Part shown: piece by piece, positions 15,332 through 23,398 of the stretch | Layout: the number at the start of each line of letters is the position of its first letter | Numbering within the stretch: position 1 is the first letter of the stretch | Assembly: GCA_052379845.1 (NCBI GenBank) | Contig: JBQTCF010000020.1 | Strand: one strand, 5' to 3' | From: Roseinatronobacter sp052379845 | GTDB lineage: Bacteria; Pseudomonadota; Alphaproteobacteria; Rhodobacterales; Rhodobacteraceae | DNA length: 64,000 bases | Notes under the pieces: generated by a model | Databases searched by the model: none | Told to the model about the DNA's origin: nothing | The model's input: only the letters and a program-made list of their open reading frames with translations | Position numbers and translations under genes: made by a program

Positions 15332-17434
15332 TCAAAACCCGAACAACGCCTTCGGGTCCAGTGCCTTGCGGATGAAGATGTCCCGGTCCCCCTCTGGCAC
15401 CCAGCCCAGAACCTGACAGGCGCGGTCATTGGCGAAGGGCGACAGATGCGCGCGCGACCGCCAGTCGGCCAGCAAGGGACGCTCCAGCCCCTTGCGCTTG
15501 AGCGCATAGCGTTTCAGCGCATATTTCACCCAGTCCATGCCCCAGAACAGCGTCAGATTGCCCTTGGAAACAGCAATCCGCGTGCCCGTATGGGCGGCGA
15601 TGGCGTCAAACCAGTCTTGCGCGGACAGCAGCGGCGCACCGACAAGGTTGAAGGATTGCCCGTCTATCCCGTCCTGTTGCGCCATCAGAACCAGCGCACG
15701 CGCCACATCCTCATTCAGCACGAAGGGCAGCGTGTTTCGCCCGTCCCCCCAGACCCGCACCGCCCCTGCCCCGTGCCAGCGGCCAATGCCCCAATGCTGC
15801 AACGGCCCGCCCGGCCCCACCACAATACCGGGGCGCGCGATCACCAGCGGCAATCCAGCATCCTTATGCAGCGCCATCAGCCGCGCTTCGCACAGCGCTT
15901 TTGACCGCGCATACAGGTTGCGGCGCGACATGTCGCCGAACTCTGTGCTCTCGGAAATTATGCGCCCGGGGCGGGATGCGTCATAGGATGCGATGGTGCC
16001 CGTATAGATGAACCTGCCCACCCCTGCCGCAATCGCAGCCTTGGCCAGATTTTCCGTGACGCCCACATCATTTTGCAAATACCCCTCCCATGTGGGTTCT
16101 TCCGCACGCGCAAGGTGATAGACACATTCCACCCCGGCCATGGCCTGTTGCAGCGCGTCCTTGTCCTGCACAGATGCGGACACCATGGTAACCCGCCCGT
16201 CCAGCCCCGCGAAGGGGTTGGTGCGCGCACGGCTTAACACGCCCACATGTTTGCCCTGTGTGGCAAGCTGGGCCACCAATTCACGGCCCACAAACCCCGT
16301 GCCGCCAATGACCAGCACTTGCGGCGCCTGCGCGGGCGCCGTGACAGCGGGCGCGGGCGCGGCGGGTTTGCGGGGCAATTGCGCGCTGACTTGCGCGACA
16401 CTGTCCATGACCGCCACAGCGCTGTCCCCTGCAACGGCCTGTGGCACCGCGCCGCCCTGCGCGATGGCCCCGTAAAACGCGGCAAACACCCCCTCAAACC
16501 CCAGTGCATAGGGTTGACGCCGGTTCAGCGACCGGGCTTGTAGGGCAGCATTGCGCAGCCCTTCGCGCAGATGCCCGCCTGCCCGCGCCAGTTCGGCGCG
16601 CAAGGGGTTCAGCACGATATCGGACGCATTGGCCCGGTCAATCAGCAAGGTGTCATTGGCAAAATCCAGCCGCGCCGCGCCTGCGGACCCGCGCAGGGAC
16701 ACAGACCTGTCATCAGCCCCTTCGACCAGCGACACCGACAAGGTGATTTCGGTTTCCCCCGCACGCCCCTGCACGCACCAGCCCTGTGGCAGCGTCACGC
16801 CCGTGGGCAATGTCACAGGCCGCGACAGGCGCAGCGCGATGTCATCCATCGGCCCGAACAGATCCTGCGCGAAGGCGTGCAGATGCGGCCCCAGTTCCAG
16901 CATCAGGTTCTCAGCGCTTTGCAGCATCCACAACCCGAAGGGCCCTGTGCGCAGCGGTTGCAGCGGAAAATGCCAGTGAATGCGCGCCTGATCCACCCGC
17001 CCGATCAGCCCCTGATCCAGTGCTGCGCGCAACCGCCGGTAGGACGGCAGACCCAGAAAATTGTGATTGACCGCAATCTGGCGCTGTGCCGAATGGGCGG
17101 CGGCCACCATATTGCGCGCCGCAGTTGGGCTGGGCGCGAAGGGTTTTTCAACCAGCACATGCGCGCCCAGCGCCAGCGCCTGCAGCGCCAGCGGTTCATG
17201 CAGATGCGGCGGTGTCAGAATATGCACGGCATCGCAGCGACACGCGGACATCATGGCATCAAGGCTGTCAAAGGCGCGCACGCCATGGGCCAATGCCAGC
17301 CCCTGTGCAGCGCTTTGGGCAGGGTCGCACACCCCCACCAGCCGCACGCCCGGCACCTGCGCCAGCACATTTGCATGCCATTGCGCAATATAGCCTGCGC
17401 CCACCAGACCAACCGTCACTTCCCGCTGTGGCAT
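15332..17434 (-). CDS. Fusion of Gfo/Idh/MocA oxidoreductase and NAD-dependent epimerase
   Basis: A 700-residue protein with two dinucleotide-binding halves. Residues 1-360 are Gfo/Idh/MocA-like: VGLVGAGYIAQWHANVL at the N-terminus, then VLVEKPFAPS with the family's EKP. From about residue 370 an extended SDR/epimerase begins with VLVIGGTGFVGRELV and has the catalytic NLYARSK. A Pro/Ala linker joins them. Both halves modify nucleotide sugars or sugar-like substrates, so successive steps in glycan building are plausible. It follows the GT2 gene by 39 bases, supporting a polysaccharide role. Confidence 0.88.
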   Translation of the reverse strand: MPQREVTVGLVGAGYIAQWHANVLAQVPGVRLVGVCDPAQSAAQGLALAHGVRAFDSLDAMMSACRCDAVHILTPPHLHEPLALQALALGAHVLVEKPFAPSPTAARNMVAAAHSAQRQIAVNHNFLGLPSYRRLRAALDQGLIGRVDQARIHWHFPLQPLRTGPFGLWMLQSAENLMLELGPHLHAFAQDLFGPMDDIALRLSRPVTLPTGVTLPQGWCVQGRAGETEITLSVSLVEGADDRSVSLRGSAGAARLDFANDTLLIDRANASDIVLNPLRAELARAGGHLREGLRNAALQARSLNRRQPYALGFEGVFAAFYGAIAQGGAVPQAVAGDSAVAVMDSVAQVSAQLPRKPAAPAPAVTAPAQAPQVLVIGGTGFVGRELVAQLATQGKHVGVLSRARTNPFAGLDGRVTMVSASVQDKDALQQAMAGVECVYHLARAEEPTWEGYLQNDVGVTENLAKAAIAAGVGRFIYTGTIASYDASRPGRIISESTEFGDMSRRNLYARSKALCEARLMALHKDAGLPLVIARPGIVVGPGGPLQHWGIGRWHGAGAVRVWGDGRNTLPFVLNEDVARALVLMAQQDGIDGQSFNLVGAPLLSAQDWFDAIAAHTGTRIAVSKGNLTLFWGMDWVKYALKRYALKRKGLERPLLADWRSRAHLSPFANDRACQVLGWVPEGDRDIFIRKALDPKALFGF

Positions 17435-17473
17435 TCTGCCCCCTGTGCTATCCGCTGATTCTGCGTCAGCGGG

Positions 17474-18445
17474 TTATCGGTATTCAATAATTCTGGCGTC
17501 ACTGCGGCGAAATCTGCGCACCCAATAGGTTGCCATGCCGTAAAGATTGGCGAATTTGCACATCATCAACAGCGCCGCCGCACGGGCCGCGCGGCCTGCG
17601 GGCAGCCCTTGCGCCATGCAGCGCCGCCACAGCCGCGCCAGCGACAGCGCATAAAGCGCCACCACCAGCGCCACCAGCGGCAGCCAGACCAACAGGCCCA
17701 GCAGCGCCAGCACCGGCAGCACCCCCGCCCAGACCACCGCGCGCAGCCGCGATGCGCGCGCCGCGCCGGGGTGCAGCACCCCCAGTTCCGAAAAGCTGTG
17801 CCCTGCGCGGATCATGCGGCGGAACCAGCCCCGGAAGCTGAACAGTCCCACATCATGGCCCGACATCACGTCAGCCACGCACCATGTCTGCCAGCCTGCG
17901 GCACGCAGGCGCAAGAACAGCTCGTCATCCTCGGCGGCGATCATGCCATCCCGAAAGCCCCCCACCGCCGCAAAGGCCGCCGCGCGCCCCATGAACATGC
18001 CCAACCCGCCCGCAGCCGGACCGGGGGCCATTTTCCATTCCTGATCCGTCAGCCAATTATAGACCGAGGCATCTGGCGCGTCCTCGCGGTGGTGACCATG
18101 CACCAGCGCGGCTTGGGGGTGGTCTTGCAAAAACGCCAGCGCAGTTGCGGGCCAGTCGGGGGCAAGGATGCAATCGCCGTCAATGAAATGCACAAATTCG
18201 GCGCAGTCTGGCCCCAATGCGGCAAACCCTTCATTGCGCGCACGCGCCGCGCTGAAGGGGCGCGCAGGGTCAAGTTCCACGACCTGCGCCCCCGCCGCGC
18301 GCGCATGCGCAACACTGTTATCGACGGACCCGCTGTCGACATAGACAACATGTCGCGCATGGCGGGTTGCGCAGGCAAGCGAACGGATCAGGCGTTCGCC
18401 TTCGTTGCGGCCAATAAGGATGGCATCGAACTGACCTGCACTCAT
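17474..18445 (-). CDS. Family 2 glycosyltransferase
   Basis: A 323-residue membrane-linked glycosyltransferase. The nucleotide-sugar fold starts at FDAILIGRNEGERL, with YVDSGSVDNS and the metal-binding FIDGDC. EDDELFLRLRAAGW marks the acceptor-site region. One or two hydrophobic helices (about residues 235-270) and a basic C-terminus suggest inner-membrane attachment. I prefer the ATG at 18445 over the GTG one codon earlier. It forms an operon with the oxidoreductase-epimerase fusion; the glycan is unknown. Confidence 0.88.
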   Translation of the reverse strand: MSAGQFDAILIGRNEGERLIRSLACATRHARHVVYVDSGSVDNSVAHARAAGAQVVELDPARPFSAARARNEGFAALGPDCAEFVHFIDGDCILAPDWPATALAFLQDHPQAALVHGHHREDAPDASVYNWLTDQEWKMAPGPAAGGLGMFMGRAAAFAAVGGFRDGMIAAEDDELFLRLRAAGWQTWCVADVMSGHDVGLFSFRGWFRRMIRAGHSFSELGVLHPGAARASRLRAVVWAGVLPVLALLGLLVWLPLVALVVALYALSLARLWRRCMAQGLPAGRAARAAALLMMCKFANLYGMATYWVRRFRRSDARIIEYR

Positions 18446-18566
18446 CACCTGCCCCGCGCGCGCTGCATCAAGCTATGGCAGCGGGTCTAGCATATTTCAG
18501 CCAAAGGTGAAGGCCGCTTTGGGGGCGGGCCAAAACTGCGTTTGCCAAAGGGCACAGCCCGCCGCG

Positions 18567-18752
18567 CTAAACGGCCCTGCCGCGCGCAATGCGGCTATAG
18601 GCTGGCGCGCGGGCAAGGTCGCGCATGGGCCTGCGGCGTGCGACGGCTTCCTTGGAGTGGTGCATGCCCTGCCGACGGGCAATGCGGATGAACCGCGCCA
18701 GAAGCGATGTGTCCATGCCGTGGCGCGGGGGGTCAATCAGGTGTCGTGTCAT
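18567..18752 (-). CDS. Small basic hypothetical protein
   Basis: A 61-residue Arg/His-rich frame starting MTRHLIDPPRHGMDTSL. A clear GGAGG lies five bases before the ATG, which is the main reason to accept it. No family recognised. It occupies the gap between the GT2 gene and leuB, pointing left. Confidence 0.45.
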   Translation of the reverse strand: MTRHLIDPPRHGMDTSLLARFIRIARRQGMHHSKEAVARRRPMRDLARAPAYSRIARGRAV

Positions 18753-18884
18753 GCGTCCCTCCATAAGTTGCGTAGGCGTTGTATCATAGCACATCTGCGC
18801 CCCCGTGCCAAAGTAAAGGCCACGTCACCTTGACCTGCCCCATGCTTGGCGGTAGCGAACATCAAACCTGCAAGAGGAGCTGAC

Positions 18885-19988
18885 ATGTCCAACCCAACCC
18901 TGCTTATCCTGCCCGGAGACGGGATCGGTCCCGAAGTCATGGCCGAAGTGCGCAAGATTATCGACTGGTTCGGTGCCAAACGCGGCCTGGCCTTCGATGT
19001 GTCCGAAGATCTGGTCGGCGGGGCCGCCTATGACGCGCATGGAACGCCCTTGCATGATGACACAATGGCGCGCGCGCTGGCTGTGGATGCTGTGCTTCTG
19101 GGCGCAGTGGGCGGGCCGAAATATGACAACCTTGATTTCAGCGTCAAACCCGAACGCGGGCTGTTGCGGTTGCGCAAGGAAATGGACCTGTTTTCGAACC
19201 TGCGCCCCGCGCAATGTTTCGATGCGCTGGCCGATTTTTCGTCGCTGAAGAAGGATGTGGTCGCGGGCCTTGATATCATGATCGTGCGCGAACTGACATC
19301 TGGTGTGTATTTCGGCGAACCGCGCGGCATTTTTGAGGAAGGCAATGAACGCGTGGGCATCAATACCCAGCGCTACACCGAATCCGAGATTGCGCGCGTG
19401 GCAAGATCAGCGTTTGAACTGGCCATGCGCCGGGGCAAGAAACTGTGTTCCATGGAAAAAGCCAATGTCATGGAATCGGGCATTCTGTGGCGCGAGGTGG
19501 TCACCGAAGTGGCCAAGGATTACCCCGAAGTCGAGCTGTCACATATGTATGCAGATAACGGCGCCATGCAACTGGTGCGCTGGCCCAAACAGTTCGACGT
19601 GATTGTGACCGACAACCTGTTTGGCGACCTGCTGTCGGATTGTGCGGCCATGCTGACCGGCAGCCTTGGCATGTTGCCCTCGGCCAGCCTTGGCGCGCCT
19701 ATGGCCAATGGCCGGCCCAAAGCGCTGTATGAACCCGTCCACGGGTCTGCCCCCGACATTGCCGGTCAGGCCAAGGCAAACCCGATTGCGTGCATCCTGA
19801 GTTTTGCCATGGCGCTGCGCTACAGCTTCGATCAGGGCAATGAAGCCGCGCGTCTGGAAGCCGCAATCCAGCAGGTTCTGGCCGATGGCGTGCGCACCGC
19901 CGACCTGATGGGGCCAGAAGGTGGCGTGCCAGTCACCACATCGGGCATGGGCGATGCGATTATCGCGGCGCTGGACGCAAGCCTGTAA
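18885..19988 (+). CDS. leuB: 3-isopropylmalate dehydrogenase
   Basis: A 367-residue NAD-dependent enzyme that oxidises and decarboxylates 3-isopropylmalate in leucine synthesis. It has LLILPGDGIGPEV at the N-terminus, the substrate region RKEMDLFSNLRPA, the family signature around DNLFGDLLSDCAAM, and EPVHGSAPDIAGQ. GAGGAG precedes the ATG at 18885; the longer in-frame start at 18846 is not conserved. leuC and leuD are not in the window. It ends in a strong terminator. Confidence 0.97.
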   Translation: MSNPTLLILPGDGIGPEVMAEVRKIIDWFGAKRGLAFDVSEDLVGGAAYDAHGTPLHDDTMARALAVDAVLLGAVGGPKYDNLDFSVKPERGLLRLRKEMDLFSNLRPAQCFDALADFSSLKKDVVAGLDIMIVRELTSGVYFGEPRGIFEEGNERVGINTQRYTESEIARVARSAFELAMRRGKKLCSMEKANVMESGILWREVVTEVAKDYPEVELSHMYADNGAMQLVRWPKQFDVIVTDNLFGDLLSDCAAMLTGSLGMLPSASLGAPMANGRPKALYEPVHGSAPDIAGQAKANPIACILSFAMALRYSFDQGNEAARLEAAIQQVLADGVRTADLMGPEGGVPVTTSGMGDAIIAALDASL

Positions 19989-20009
19989 CACCCGTTTCGC
20001 ATGTATAAA

Positions 20010-20040
20010 AAAACGCCCGCCAGACTATGGCGGGCGTTTT
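20010..20040. terminator. Bidirectional rho-independent terminator
   Basis: AAAACGCCCGCCA (20010-20022) and its exact complement (20028-20040) form a 13-bp stem with a 5-base loop and A/T runs at both ends. It lies between convergent leuB and the cytochrome c peroxidase gene and can serve both. Confidence 0.92.
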
Positions 20041-20059
20041 CTGTTTCACAGTCAACCGC

Positions 20060-21046
20060 TTATGGCAGCGCAGGAATTTCCAGCGCAGGCATTTCGCCCG
20101 TCAGCGCATGCATGAAGGCCACAAGGCTGTCCAACTCATCTGTGGTGAAATCCTGCCCCAGCATTTGCTGGCCCATCAGCTGCACGGCATCTTGCAGGTT
20201 CTCCACCGATCCGTTGTTGAAATACGGATAGGTTACAGCCACGTTGCGCAATGTGGGCGTGCGGAAGGCAAACCGATCCATCTCATCGCCGGTCACAATG
20301 AAGCGCCCTTCATCCGTGGAGCCCGGCAACTCGAACCGGTGGAAATTACTGTCGGTCAGCGCGGGGCCATTATGGCAGGCCACGCAGCCCGCATCGACAA
20401 ACAGTTTCATCCCCTCGACCTGCTGGCCGGTCATCGCGCCCTCATCCCCGCGCAGATAGCGGTCAAAGGGCGAATTCGGCGTATTCAGTGTGCGTTCAAA
20501 GCTGGCAATCGCAAAAGCGATATTTTCAGCGCGGATCGGGTCCTCTTCGCCCGGGAAGGCGGCGGCGAAATGCTCATGGTAGATGTCAAATTCCTTCAGG
20601 CGCCGGATGGCGGCTTCCAGATCCATGTTCATCTCGATCTCGGCCTCGATCGGGCCAAGGGCCTGCCCTTCCAGATCAGGTTCGCGCCCGTCCCAGAATT
20701 GCGATCCCAAAAAGCCCGAGTTCAGCACTGTTGGCGTGTTGCGGTTGCCCACCTGACCATCATGGCCCACAGCGGTGGGAATACGGTCCGACCACCCCAG
20801 CGCGGGGTTGTGGCAGGTTGCGCAGCTGATCACACCCGACCCCGAAATACGGGGTTCAAAAAACAGCATTTTGCCCAGTTCGATCTTTTCAGGCGTCAGC
20901 GAATTATTCGCTGGAATCGGGGCAATCGCCGGAAGTGGTTCGAAAAAATCCAGATATTCGGCAACATCGCTGGCCTGCAGCGCACTTGCGCCCATCGCCA
21001 GAACCATCGCCGTTGCACTGGTGCGCATCATCAGTCTTGGGGTCAT
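20060..21046 (-). CDS. Di-haem cytochrome c peroxidase
   Basis: A 328-residue periplasmic protein with a signal peptide (about residues 1-24) and two haem c sites, CATCH and CVACH. The order and spacing match bacterial cytochrome c peroxidases and MauG relatives, which reduce hydrogen peroxide with electrons from cytochrome c. The ATG at 21046 has GGAGG seven bases upstream; that GGAGG is part of the longer 21058 start, which is rejected. A perfect FNR-type box lies about 80 bases upstream, fitting induction at low oxygen. Confidence 0.93.
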   Translation of the reverse strand: MTPRLMMRTSATAMVLAMGASALQASDVAEYLDFFEPLPAIAPIPANNSLTPEKIELGKMLFFEPRISGSGVISCATCHNPALGWSDRIPTAVGHDGQVGNRNTPTVLNSGFLGSQFWDGREPDLEGQALGPIEAEIEMNMDLEAAIRRLKEFDIYHEHFAAAFPGEEDPIRAENIAFAIASFERTLNTPNSPFDRYLRGDEGAMTGQQVEGMKLFVDAGCVACHNGPALTDSNFHRFELPGSTDEGRFIVTGDEMDRFAFRTPTLRNVAVTYPYFNNGSVENLQDAVQLMGQQMLGQDFTTDELDSLVAFMHALTGEMPALEIPALP

Positions 21047-21127
21047 TTGATCCTCCATCTTCGGGCCATTACCCTGCTTAACTCTCGCGTGTCAGGGGTA
21101 AGATCACGCAAACGCGAGGATGCCGCC

Positions 21128-21141
21128 TTGATGCAGATCAA
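21128..21141. promoter_or_regulatory. FNR/FnrL binding site
   Basis: TTGATGCAGATCAA matches the FNR consensus TTGAT-N4-ATCAA exactly. Its centre is about 88 bases before the peroxidase start codon. Oxygen-sensing FNR proteins activate peroxidase genes of this family in other proteobacteria (recalled), so the site is probably functional. Confidence 0.8.
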
Positions 21142-21195
21142 ACTCTGGAATGATTACAGATCCAGGGGCAATTTTTTCCTCGCCCCAAAATCGCG

Positions 21196-21209
21196 CCCCC
21201 CCCCCCCCC
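21196..21209. repeat. Run of 14 cytosines
   Basis: A homopolymer of 14 C residues lies in non-coding DNA between the peroxidase promoter and tRNA-Ser. Such tracts mutate by slippage and are also common assembly-error points. Confidence 0.9.
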
Positions 21210-21308
21210 AAGCGCCTCTTCTCGCATGTCACCTTTCTTGCCAATCCGCGAAAATCGAATACGGCATATCTTGCACTTCGCCATGTCTGCGGATACGAAG
21301 CAAAAACC

Positions 21309-21398
21309 GGATGGGTGGCCGAGTGGTTTAAGGCTCTGGTCTTGAAAACCAGCGTAGGTGAAAGCCTACCGTGGGTTCGAATCCCACCCCATCCGCCA
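21309..21398 (+). tRNA. tRNA-Ser (UGA anticodon)
   Basis: A 90-base gene. The acceptor arm GGATGGG pairs with CCCATCC, followed by discriminator G and an encoded CCA. The anticodon arm is CTGGT-CTTGAAA-ACCAG with TGA as anticodon. A long variable arm (GTAGG/CCTAC) and GTGGGTTCGAATCCCAC T-arm complete a normal class II tRNA. The phage integrase gene begins 142 bases downstream, so the 3' part of this tRNA is the likely left attachment site. Confidence 0.97.
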
Positions 21399-21438
21399 CT
21401 TTTCTGGCAATAAATCAAATAAAAACAACACATAAGAC

Positions 21439-21454
21439 AATCGCCAAGGCGATT
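21439..21454 (+). terminator. Short hairpin after tRNA-Ser
   Basis: AATCGC and GCGATT (loop CAAG) form a 6-bp stem followed by TTCT, about 40 bases after the tRNA. It could end the tRNA transcript, but the stem is weak. Confidence 0.35.
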
Positions 21455-21462
21455 TTCTAAAC

Positions 21463-21498
21463 TTTTGCTGCACATTCTTGTCCGTTTTGCTGCACATT
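21463..21498. repeat. Two 14-bp direct repeats between tRNA and integrase, candidate arm-type sites
   Basis: TTTTGCTGCACATT occurs at 21463-21476 and again, unchanged, at 21485-21498. The copies are 22 bp apart, about two helical turns, so they face the same side of DNA. Their place between the attachment site and the integrase start fits arm-type integrase sites; this role is inferred. Confidence 0.55.
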
Positions 21499-21540
21499 TG
21501 GCGCTTGCGTTGGCGACCGGAATCAAGGCATGATCCGGCC

Positions 21541-22809
21541 ATGAAATTCGTAAATCGAAACGGCCGTCTCCACTTTCGCAAGCGCGTGCCCAAGCGGTTC
21601 GCGGATATAGAACCACGCGAATATGTGTGGATCAGCTTGCACACGGACCTTGAAGATGTCGCCCGCCGAAAGGCCGGTGCGGTCTGGGAAGAAATGTTGG
21701 AAGCATGGGAAGCCAAGCTGCATGGCGATACCGATGATTATGATGCACGTCTTGCCGCGGCAAAGAGCCTCGCAGGCATCAGGGGGTTCCGGTATCTTCC
21801 GGCCGCACAGGTGGCGAAGCTGCCCAAGGCCGACTTCTATGCCAGGGCGATGGCAACCATGCGCAAGGACGGGTCTATTGATCCTGTAGAGGCAGAGGCC
21901 ATCATGGGCGGCGTGCGCAAGCCCGAACTCACACTGTCGCAATGCCTCAAGGAATTCTGGAAGCTGGCAGATGACCGGATCATGGGCAAAAGCGAGGACC
22001 AGATCAGGCGCTGGCGCAATCCTCGCATCAAAGCCATCAACAATCTGATCAGTGTAATCGGTGATGTCGAAATCGCGGCGGTCAGCGCAGATGACATGCT
22101 CGATTTCCGTGAATGGTGGCTTGAGCGTATCAGGGATAAGGGCTTGACCGCCAACAGCGCAAACAAGGACATCATCCATATCGCGAATGTCCTGCGCACC
22201 GTGAACAAGATGAAGCGCCTTGGCCTTGATCTGCCATTGTCCGATTTGAGCATCAAGGAAGGCGATAAGAAAACGCGACCGGCATTCTCGGTGGAGTGGA
22301 TCACCACAAAGATACTGGCCCCCGGCGCGCTGGACGGGCTGAACGCGGAAGCACGCGCGATTCTGTTGGGAATGGTGAATACCGGCTACAGGCCGAGCGA
22401 AGGTGCATCGCTTGGGCCAGATCAAATCCATCTGGATCATGCGGTTCCACATATCAGCATCGAGCCAGTGGGCAGGCAGTTGAAAAGCCAGTATGCGCGG
22501 CGCAAGATCCCGCTCTTGGGTGTCAGTCTGGAGGCGTTCAAGCTGTTTCCTGATGGGTTCCCGCGCTATCGTGATCGTGCGTCCTTATCAGCCACGGTGA
22601 ACAAGTATCTGCGCGCCAATGGCCTCTTGGAAACCCCTGAACACAGCATGTATTCACTGCGGCATTCCTTTGAGGATCGCATGCTGGCAGCGGGAATAGA
22701 TGAACGGGTGCGCCGCGATGTTTTTGGCCACCGATTGAACAGGGAACGCTATGGTGCCGGTGCCAGCCTTGAACTGGCGCGTGATCTGATCAAGCCTCTG
22801 GCGCTGTAA
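21541..22809 (+). CDS. int: Phage tyrosine integrase
   Basis: A 422-residue tyrosine recombinase that inserts and excises the prophage. The N-terminal part (MKFVNRNGRLHFRKRVPKRF) resembles the DUF6538 type DNA-binding segment; a SAM-like core-binding region lies around residues 130-230. Catalytic residues visible are Arg284 (TGYRPSEG), Arg374 (YSLRHSF; the usual first His is a Tyr), His397 (FGHRL) and Tyr404 (RERYG). I chose the ATG at 21541. It is the leftmost phage gene, facing right. Confidence 0.94.
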   Translation: MKFVNRNGRLHFRKRVPKRFADIEPREYVWISLHTDLEDVARRKAGAVWEEMLEAWEAKLHGDTDDYDARLAAAKSLAGIRGFRYLPAAQVAKLPKADFYARAMATMRKDGSIDPVEAEAIMGGVRKPELTLSQCLKEFWKLADDRIMGKSEDQIRRWRNPRIKAINNLISVIGDVEIAAVSADDMLDFREWWLERIRDKGLTANSANKDIIHIANVLRTVNKMKRLGLDLPLSDLSIKEGDKKTRPAFSVEWITTKILAPGALDGLNAEARAILLGMVNTGYRPSEGASLGPDQIHLDHAVPHISIEPVGRQLKSQYARRKIPLLGVSLEAFKLFPDGFPRYRDRASLSATVNKYLRANGLLETPEHSMYSLRHSFEDRMLAAGIDERVRRDVFGHRLNRERYGAGASLELARDLIKPLAL

Positions 22810-23084
22810 TCACGCACCTGCTTTGGATATGGCCGCCTGAAGCGCCAACGCGGCCTTGTCACATGCCTTTGCACGGCTATGGCAGCCCTGATCCCTGAAT
22901 GTGTCTGCACTATACTCAAGGCGGGTCTGCGCTTCGCGCGCGGCGCGCAGGGCATCGCATGCCAAGCGGCGCATGCCAAGCGGCGCAGGAACGGGCTGTG
23001 TGTGGGTGTCGGGTTGGCGATCAGTGCACGTGCGCTTTGCAAAGTCATACCAGCCTGACGGGCCGCAAGAATTCGAGATGCCAT
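22810..23084 (-). pseudogene. Small phage gene frameshifted by a 14-bp tandem duplication
   Basis: A start ATG at 23084 with AAAGGA six bases upstream opens a frame (MASRILAARQAGMTLQ) that loses its sense at a tandem repeat of 14 bases at 22957-22984. The natural C-terminal part (DALRAAREAQTR to ISKAGA) is in another frame. Deleting one repeat unit joins both halves into an 86-residue helical protein ending at 22810, just before the integrase stop. No family recognised. It is the last gene of the leftward early operon, so its loss may be neutral. Confidence 0.7.
22957..22987. repeat. 14-bp tandem duplication
   Basis: GCATGCCAAGCGGC is present twice head to tail (22957-22970, 22971-22984), followed by GCA of a third unit. 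Fourteen is not a multiple of three, so the duplication shifts the reading frame of the gene on the minus strand. Confidence 0.92.
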
Positions 23085-23143
23085 AACAGTTCCTTTCTGT
23101 TGAATTTTGTTCCGGACCGATTGCGCATGCGCGATCCCTACGG

Positions 23144-23398
23144 TTAGCCGTCGCCGTCGCCGTCGCCGTCGCCGTAGCCGTCGCCGTCGCCGTAGCCGTT
23201 GCGCTTCGCTTCTGCCTGATCCACGTATCGCTGCTCTTCTTCACTCAGCAGCTTGCGGATATGACTTGCGGGCATCGCTGCACTCACGCGCCTGGCGATA
23301 CGTCTCAGGGTGGCATAGGCGCCTGACACGCAGGCACCGCTCCTGATAATATCGTCAATGGTGAGCAGCGGATCATCGGGCTTCACGCCGCCTGCCAT
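23144..23398 (-). CDS. Hypothetical phage protein with Gly-Asp repeat tail
   Basis: An 84-residue protein: an alpha-helical body (PDDPLLTIDDIIRSG to LLSEEEQRYVDQAEAKRNG) then a tail of Gly-Asp dipeptides with two Tyr insertions, encoded by a hexanucleotide repeat. The ATG at 23398 overlaps the end of the upstream gene. No known family. Tail length can vary by whole codon pairs without frameshift. Confidence 0.6.
   Translation of the reverse strand: MAGGVKPDDPLLTIDDIIRSGACVSGAYATLRRIARRVSAAMPASHIRKLLSEEEQRYVDQAEAKRNGYGDGDGYGDGDGDGDG
23147..23200. repeat. Hexanucleotide tandem repeat CGTCGC
   Basis: About nine units of a 6-bp repeat, with two units carrying GTAGCC. It encodes the Gly-Asp tail of the overlapping minus-strand gene. 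Regular two-codon periodicity makes it a short in-frame variable repeat. Confidence 0.88.

Noticed and set aside
15030..15335. Open frame of 101 codons on the minus strand in the intergenic region
   Set aside because: No good ribosome site, unusual composition and overlap with an inverted repeat; more likely non-coding.
20027..21331. Open frame of 434 codons on the plus strand
   Set aside because: Antisense to the cytochrome c peroxidase gene and running into tRNA-Ser.
21104..21616. Open frame of 170 codons on the minus strand across tRNA-Ser
   Set aside because: It spans the tRNA and the start of the integrase gene; no ribosome site or conserved features.
23147..23200. Possible CRISPR array
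   Set aside because: It is a plain hexanucleotide tandem repeat inside a coding frame, without spacers.
22810..23244. A 144-residue protein with a poly-(Thr-Ala) N-terminus
   Set aside because: The Thr-Ala part is the hexanucleotide repeat read in another frame; the better start is the ATG at 23084, with a frameshift at the 14-bp duplication.
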